From contig JANQHA010000356.1 of NCBI GenBank assembly GCA_028282865.1, forward strand, positions 1 through 19,144: 19,144 nucleotides of DNA. The letters run 5' to 3'. Shown in pieces: positions 14,944 to 19,144 of this stretch (position 1 is the stretch's first letter; each line of letters starts with the position of its first letter). Under the pieces are notes generated by a model. The model saw nothing but the letters and a program-made list of their open reading frames with translations. It was not told the DNA's origin and did no database searches. This DNA is from Oligoflexales bacterium. GTDB lineage: Bacteria; Bdellovibrionota_B; Oligoflexia; Oligoflexales; CACXFL01. A program made the translations under genes and the position numbers.

Positions 14944-15852
14944 CTAGTCAGTAGGTGTAAAAGCCTTAGCAATTGGCAATCTAACAGTTTTGGCAAAGAG
15001 GTAACCACACCAACTACGCTCTCGTTCACTTTTTAAATAGAGCTGCTGCATATCTCTAAATAGCTTCCGACCTTCTATTCTTCGCTTGGCAGTTCGCTCG
15101 ATCGGTAATTCACCCTCGCCGGGTAAACGAGAGGCTATCCTAGATTTTGGTATTTCTGGTAGATAACCGAAATTGCTATAAGCATAGATAACATCTTCAA
15201 AACTTGGGATCACACCAGCATCCAAAGCAAATCTCATAGCAGAGCGGTCGCGGGTATTATTAGATCTATAAACTTGGGAGCGAAGCCAGCCATGGTTAGC
15301 CAGCAAATAGTCGGCATAGGATTTATCTGACCTCTTCTCCATCAACTCGATCAAATAACTAGTTTCCACGCGGTAATCATAGTGGCGACCTTTTGCAGCA
15401 TAAGAAAGAGCGGCTATATATTCTTGGTCAGTAATTTTATGGCCACCGAGCTCGTCGAAATAAAAATCAGCAGCAGCTTTGTTATTAAGTTTATGCAGCG
15501 GAACCCTTATATTCATTTCACGATACAAATACTCGGCATTTTTTTTAGAATCTAACTTTTCCTCCGAACTATCTGAAACGTATAAATGAATTGACCTTGC
15601 CAGAACTTCGGACATTTTTTCTAAAGCTTTTGCATCCTGCTGCTCGGTTTCATCAAGAAATATCGTAAATAATGTTTCAAGCATTTTAAGCTTCGAGTGT
15701 CTACGATCTGTATCTTTTATGTCATCAGCCATAGTTAAAAACAATTCAATTACTTCTTCGCTATCTTCAAATACCTTTGGGTAATCCTGAGCAAAACCGT
15801 TACCTGCCTGACAAAAAATTAAAGCCAAAAAAGCCAACATTAAAGTTTTCAT
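14944..15852 (-). CDS. Exported ankyrin-like module protein (single module, first of four)
   Basis: This 302-residue protein begins with a signal peptide (1-21, GFA-Q). After a helical region rich in acidic residues comes one full module: IRVPL (115-119), FYFDELGGH (130-138), EYIAALSYAAKG (144-155), SYADYL (178-183) and ALDAGVIPS (209-217). The C-terminal tail has a basic linker, then LYLK and SWCGYLF. It is closest to the second module of the protein encoded at 13147-14472. It is the promoter-proximal gene of the unit; AGGGATGG precedes ATG 15852. The 152-base gap to the pseudouridine synthase stop should hold the promoter, but I saw no confident -35/-10 pair. No known enzyme family is recognised; a periplasmic binding or interaction role is only inferred from the ankyrin-like texture. 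Confidence 0.82.
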   Translation of the reverse strand: MKTLMLAFLALIFCQAGNGFAQDYPKVFEDSEEVIELFLTMADDIKDTDRRHSKLKMLETLFTIFLDETEQQDAKALEKMSEVLARSIHLYVSDSSEEKLDSKKNAEYLYREMNIRVPLHKLNNKAAADFYFDELGGHKITDQEYIAALSYAAKGRHYDYRVETSYLIELMEKRSDKSYADYLLANHGWLRSQVYRSNNTRDRSAMRFALDAGVIPSFEDVIYAYSNFGYLPEIPKSRIASRLPGEGELPIERTAKRRIEGRKLFRDMQQLYLKSERERSWCGYLFAKTVRLPIAKAFTPTD

Positions 15853-16004
15853 ACAACCATCCCTATTTTTATGATTGACGCCATAATGGCAGTAGATTGG
15901 ATTCAGACGCTCAGTATCAGCTTAATCATGCAAATACAATAGCAACCCCAAAACACAAGGTTTATTCAATATTTACATAGAGTATAAGTTACCAGTTGAG
16001 CACT

Positions 16005-16955
16005 TCAGATATTGAACACTAGCTTCATAATGGCCGAAAAGTTAGGGGGTAATGCGGCCTTTACTTCGATCATTTTTTGGTTACTTGAAGGGCGAAAGCC
16101 CAAAGAGTGCGCGTGTAAAAAATGATGCTCTTGGGCCAATGACAGCACATCATCGGGCAGCTTAGACCGTTTTTGGGCACCGTAACGTTTATCACCGAGG
16201 ATAGGTAAACTATTCAAATCTAAATGCACCCGAATCTGATGACTACGCCCGGTATGAGGCCGACACTCTATCAAAGAGAGGTCGAGTTCCGGGTTTTTGT
16301 TCTGACAATTAAACTCCGTTAACGACTGCTTGCCGCCACTTCGAACTTTGGCGACAATTCCTAATTTAGGCTTGATTGCAGACAAGTAACACTCCTCGCG
16401 AAATTTATTAGCATTAGGAATACCACGACAAATAGCTAGATACTTCTTTTTAGTCGTTCGCTCTTTAAATCCATCCGTTAGCCAAGTCGCGATTTCTTTA
16501 TTCTTAGCAATCAGTAAAACTCCTGAGGTTTCCTTATCGAGCCTATGAACTAAGATCAGCTCTGGTACTTCCAGCTTCTCTGATCGATACCAGCTCTGTA
16601 AAATAGGAATGACGTGTTGTACCGACTGATCTTTTGTGGCTTGCGAAGGTAAACCCGGGGGCTTATTAATCGCAACCAAGCCATCATCTTCATAAAGGAT
16701 ATCCTCTCGGCGAAGTCTAAAGGTCTGCGCCTTCACTTTCTGAAGCATAGCCGGCCGGTATTCCAAAACCAACAAATCACCTTCCCGAACCTTCCGCGAA
16801 GCGACCCGTACCCGGCTGCGATTTATATAGGCGCCACCAATATCTATCACCGCACGGATTTTTCTTCTAGAAAGGCCGACGTCGGCTTTGACCAGCGCGA
16901 TATCTAAACGCATGCCATCAAGCACCTTATCGACTCTTACTTCTATACGCTTCAT
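16005..16955 (-). CDS. RluA-family rRNA pseudouridine synthase
   Basis: This 316-residue protein has an N-terminal S4 RNA-binding domain (about 10-65) and an RluA-type catalytic domain. The catalytic aspartate is Asp140 in VHRLDKETSG (136-145). HTGRSHQIRVHL (234-245) and GDKRYG (254-259) are the other family motifs. Enzymes of this layout (RluC/RluD type) convert specific uridines of 23S rRNA to pseudouridine. I cannot say which uridine, so no gene symbol is given. AAGG lies five bases before ATG 16955. The 152 bases after its stop separate it from the exported-module genes and hold no clear terminator, so some read-through into them is possible. Confidence 0.93.
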   Translation of the reverse strand: MKRIEVRVDKVLDGMRLDIALVKADVGLSRRKIRAVIDIGGAYINRSRVRVASRKVREGDLLVLEYRPAMLQKVKAQTFRLRREDILYEDDGLVAINKPPGLPSQATKDQSVQHVIPILQSWYRSEKLEVPELILVHRLDKETSGVLLIAKNKEIATWLTDGFKERTTKKKYLAICRGIPNANKFREECYLSAIKPKLGIVAKVRSGGKQSLTEFNCQNKNPELDLSLIECRPHTGRSHQIRVHLDLNSLPILGDKRYGAQKRSKLPDDVLSLAQEHHFLHAHSLGFRPSSNQKMIEVKAALPPNFSAIMKLVFNI

Positions 16956-17158
16956 ATTGACCTTATATGGGCAAAATTTGCCTGGTGCCCCCTATTACTT
17001 GGTCTGGGTTAGACTTGCAATCGCATAGACCAAATTACCTTAGATCTATGGCTGTCTAAGTTTAGAGATAAATTTGCGTCGATTTGCCCTAACACCCAAA
17101 AAGATCGACCTCAGGTATATTAGACAGATGTATAACCTCATGATATTATTGTAGTTAA

Positions 17159-17302
17159 AGAACCCTAGCTGGGTCTTCTACACTCGGTGTAAGTGCGTCA
17201 TTCTCAGCGGTGTAGCTGCGTGGGGAATCTCTTGATACTACCTGAGATCCCCGACGCTCACTTTGTTCACCGAGGATGAGTCTACAGTAGAGAACCCTAG
17301 CT
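17159..17302. repeat. 12-bp direct repeats flanking the third intergenic repeat copy
   Basis: AGAACCCTAGCT occurs at 17159-17170 and again at 17291-17302, 120 bases apart, bracketing repeat copy 3. The arrangement could be a target-site duplication left by insertion, but no clear terminal inverted repeats were found at the inner edges. Otherwise the 375-base gap 16956-17330 contains no gene; a 4-bp stem (ACCC/GGGT) at the left copy is too small to interpret. Confidence 0.5.
17197..17279. repeat. Composite hairpin intergenic repeat, copy 3 (diverged, shortened)
   Basis: This segment aligns with the right two thirds of the copies at 11139-11411, from GTCATTC to GGATGA, including GATCCCCGACGCTCACT unchanged. 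The leftmost ATGACAT arm is missing. The stems are weaker: ATTCTCA faces TGGGGAAT with wobble pairs, and ATCCCC faces GAGGAT with one mismatch. It looks like an older or decaying copy, about 5.8 kb from the others. Confidence 0.75.
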
Positions 17303-17330
17303 TCCTCTCTTCGTCATATGGAGTTTTACT

Positions 17331-18530
17331 TTGGACCGAGTCGACGGACCGCTCAAACTGGTTTTATCTGTACTGATGTTTCCACTGCTTTTCCAAGATC
17401 CCATGATTCGCTGGGCTTGGGGGGCAAATGATGAATTGCAAATACAGCTTCTAAAGAGAGTTTTTCTTGTCCTTCCTTCAGCTGCGATCATATTAGGATG
17501 CTGGGTTACCATCGGATGCTTTCTAACGGTGATCATCAGACAAAACCGCCGGCAATATGTTAGTACGGTCTTCATCACCTGGTGGGATCTCGGGCGCGCC
17601 ATATTCAGCTTCTGGGGCGGAACCCTAAAAATAGTAACATCTATTCTAGGCTGGGCTCTTGCTTTTATTAGACTAGCGATTCTTGGAGTCTGGCTGAGTA
17701 TTCAAGATATTCTATTAACCCCTTGGCGCATGGTTAAAGGTGTAGGTGGAATGGCTTCGGAGCCTGGCACCCCATGGATAGCAGTGTGGCTGACGCTAAT
17801 CTGGTGCCTAGTGGAAGCATTCGTATTTACCTTCGTTATGACTAACCTCGTCGTCGACACAGTATCAAACCTAGCAGGTAAAGAACTCAACCTTGAACTT
17901 GTACAACTGGTACTATTCTTCATGCTTCTAGGTTTTGTTGTCGGAAGTTATGCCATTGTAGCATCGCTAGAAAAAGCCGTACGCACCAGAGACGTCAAGC
18001 AAATCGCGCTGGTATTGCTGGTAGAGCTATGCGCCCTGACATTTGAGGTTTCGTTTCTATACCGGGAGTTTGTCGACGCGTTGGTTCCGTGGTTTGCCCA
18101 ATACGCTGGCGAGGACTTCCACCTAAGTGGTTTTGCCATCTTCTCTATTGCTTCTATCATTTGGGCTGGTATTCGGGGCATGACTTGGTTCCTGTTCGCT
18201 GCACACGGAACTCCGACCATCATGGCGATCATCCAAAGAACAGGCTTAGGCTCCGCTAAGCACAAGCCTCTCAACCTGGCTAAAAAAGATCATTTCACTT
18301 ATGTAAGAGCTGCGATCGAGAAAATCAAAGCGGATGTCGATTGGAGTTATAAAAGAGGCGATGAACTCCTAGGAGCGTTCATTCTACCTCCACTCCAAGT
18401 GGTAGCAGCCTGCATCAACTTCCTAACCATGTTAATAAGTGCAAAGCACTTGTTTCAACTACCGTTTAAAAGTTACCGAGATATGCTCAATGCCGATCAA
18501 CTCATCAACAGGGTAAAAGAAAAGTCATGA
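17331..18530 (+). CDS. Multi-spanning inner-membrane protein of unknown family
   Basis: This 399-residue protein has roughly seven hydrophobic segments, at about residues 8-21, 44-69, 90-123 (long enough for two passes or a re-entrant loop), 148-177, 190-213, 226-245 and 267-292, plus a weaker one near 350-372. Between them lie short charged loops and a polar stretch around 296-345. I recognise no transporter or enzyme signature. The start is TTG at 17331, with GGAG seven bases before it; an ATG at 17318 is in another frame that closes quickly. The stop overlaps the start of the next gene as ATGA, so the pair is translationally coupled, and the membrane protein is probably the partner or anchor of that lipoprotein. 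The promoter must lie in the upstream gap with repeat copy 3. Confidence 0.78.
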   Translation: MDRVDGPLKLVLSVLMFPLLFQDPMIRWAWGANDELQIQLLKRVFLVLPSAAIILGCWVTIGCFLTVIIRQNRRQYVSTVFITWWDLGRAIFSFWGGTLKIVTSILGWALAFIRLAILGVWLSIQDILLTPWRMVKGVGGMASEPGTPWIAVWLTLIWCLVEAFVFTFVMTNLVVDTVSNLAGKELNLELVQLVLFFMLLGFVVGSYAIVASLEKAVRTRDVKQIALVLLVELCALTFEVSFLYREFVDALVPWFAQYAGEDFHLSGFAIFSIASIIWAGIRGMTWFLFAAHGTPTIMAIIQRTGLGSAKHKPLNLAKKDHFTYVRAAIEKIKADVDWSYKRGDELLGAFILPPLQVVAACINFLTMLISAKHLFQLPFKSYRDMLNADQLINRVKEKS

Positions 18531-19144
18531 TAAAAGCACTAAAGATAATTCCAAGCTTGTTTCTTTGCCTGATGCTAACTGGATGTCCGTTAAGCAAAGG
18601 ATCCAGTGGTTCAAAATCATCCGCAGCCAAAGACTCCGGGCGATTAGTCATGTTTATAGGAATGGACATCAGCGGCTCTTTTACTAGCAGGTGGTACTTC
18701 AAGGATTCGATAAGGTTTTTAGCGCACTATATCTATGCTCACCTCAAAGGCTACGGTGGATTGGACATACCACACTCCCTGTTTGTTGGCTCTATCGGGG
18801 GTGCAAGAGCTGACGAACCCAAGACCTTCTACCCAATACAAACCTTTCAACACAGGTCCATTAAAGAAATAGAAAGAGAATTGAAAAAGATCTTCCCCAA
18901 GAAAACAAGAAACCCATTCACCGATTACAATGCCTTCTTTGATCAGGTATCGGTATTTGTTAAAAACAAAAAGCTGGTTATGAAACCAATTTCAATAGTC
19001 ATGTTTTCTGACGGTATTCCAGACGCGCCAAAAAAGAATGGTAAGCACGATTATCGTAGTATCAAGTTAAAAGCCTTAGAAAACCTAGCCAGAGATATCA
19101 CACTTCGGGTTCTGTACACCTCGGCTCCGGTAGGAATAAACTGG
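18527..19144 (+). CDS. VWA-like lipoprotein (5' part, runs off the window)
   Basis: The first 206 codons are present with no stop. A lipoprotein signal peptide ends at LTGC (Cys20). After a serine-rich linker (23-38) comes a von Willebrand A-like fold: a hydrophobic strand, then DISGS (47-51), which is the DXSXS metal-binding motif; a threonine in NPFTDY (Thr132) at the expected second-site position; and FSDG (160-163) after a hydrophobic strand. All three parts of a metal-ion-dependent adhesion site are thus plausible. It would bind a protein ligand at the cell envelope. The ATG overlaps the stop of the membrane protein gene by four bases. Lipidated VWA proteins beside membrane proteins occur in several contexts; which one applies here cannot be decided from the part visible. 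Confidence 0.8.
   Translation, partial: MIKALKIIPSLFLCLMLTGCPLSKGSSGSKSSAAKDSGRLVMFIGMDISGSFTSRWYFKDSIRFLAHYIYAHLKGYGGLDIPHSLFVGSIGGARADEPKTFYPIQTFQHRSIKEIERELKKIFPKKTRNPFTDYNAFFDQVSVFVKNKKLVMKPISIVMFSDGIPDAPKKNGKHDYRSIKLKALENLARDITLRVLYTSAPVGINW

Noticed and set aside
14901..15029. A 43-residue N-terminal extension of the half-module gene.
   Set aside because: It overlaps the upstream gene, has no better binding site, and would place the signal peptide inside the protein.
17318..17450. ATG at 17318 as the start of the membrane protein.
   Set aside because: It is in a different frame and reaches a stop after roughly 40 codons. The GGAG it overlaps is correctly spaced for TTG 17331.

Overview
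The window looks like chromosomal DNA of a moderately AT-rich Gram-negative bacterium with an outer membrane. It carries Mla-type phospholipid transport genes, an LpxL/HtrB-like acyltransferase, several lipoproteins and many signal peptides. No phage, plasmid, rRNA, tRNA or CRISPR signal is visible. The mix of core genes (lipA, an RluA-type pseudouridine synthase, glutaryl-CoA dehydrogenase) with many exported proteins of unknown family would fit a bacterium of the Bdellovibrionota/Oligoflexia or a related deltaproteobacterial lineage. That placement is a weak inference.

Layout. Bases 1-9814 are all transcribed leftward. In transcription order they hold lipA overlapping an LpxL-like acyltransferase (9814-8022); glutaryl-CoA dehydrogenase followed by a small lipoprotein (7908-6268); an exported thioredoxin-like protein with a clear terminator (6163-5597); a large TPR protein (5459-3105); a WcaI-like glycosyltransferase overlapping a C-terminally shortened WcaF-like acetyltransferase (2898-1191); and mlaE followed by the start of mlaF, which leaves the window (1059-1). 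At 9933-11120 a divergent gene encodes a bacterial Rsm22/METTL17-family protein that keeps the four cysteines of the iron-sulfur site. Two 130-base copies of a hairpin-rich intergenic repeat follow.

From 16955 to 11455 transcription is leftward again: an RluA-family pseudouridine synthase, then four consecutive exported proteins (15852-12382) built from one shared ankyrin-like helical module, then a lipoprotein whose C-terminus is a regular glycine zipper. A third, diverged copy of the intergenic repeat lies at 17197-17279. From 17331 to the right edge a multi-spanning membrane protein is translationally coupled to a lipoprotein with a von Willebrand A-type metal-binding motif, which runs off the end.

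The strongest candidates for something undescribed are the four-gene exported module family (12382-15852), the membrane protein/VWA lipoprotein pair (17331-19144), and the glycine-zipper lipoprotein (11455-12189). The composite hairpin repeat and the four-cysteine Rsm22 protein also deserve a look. All functions are inferred by reading the translated sequence; no database search was run.
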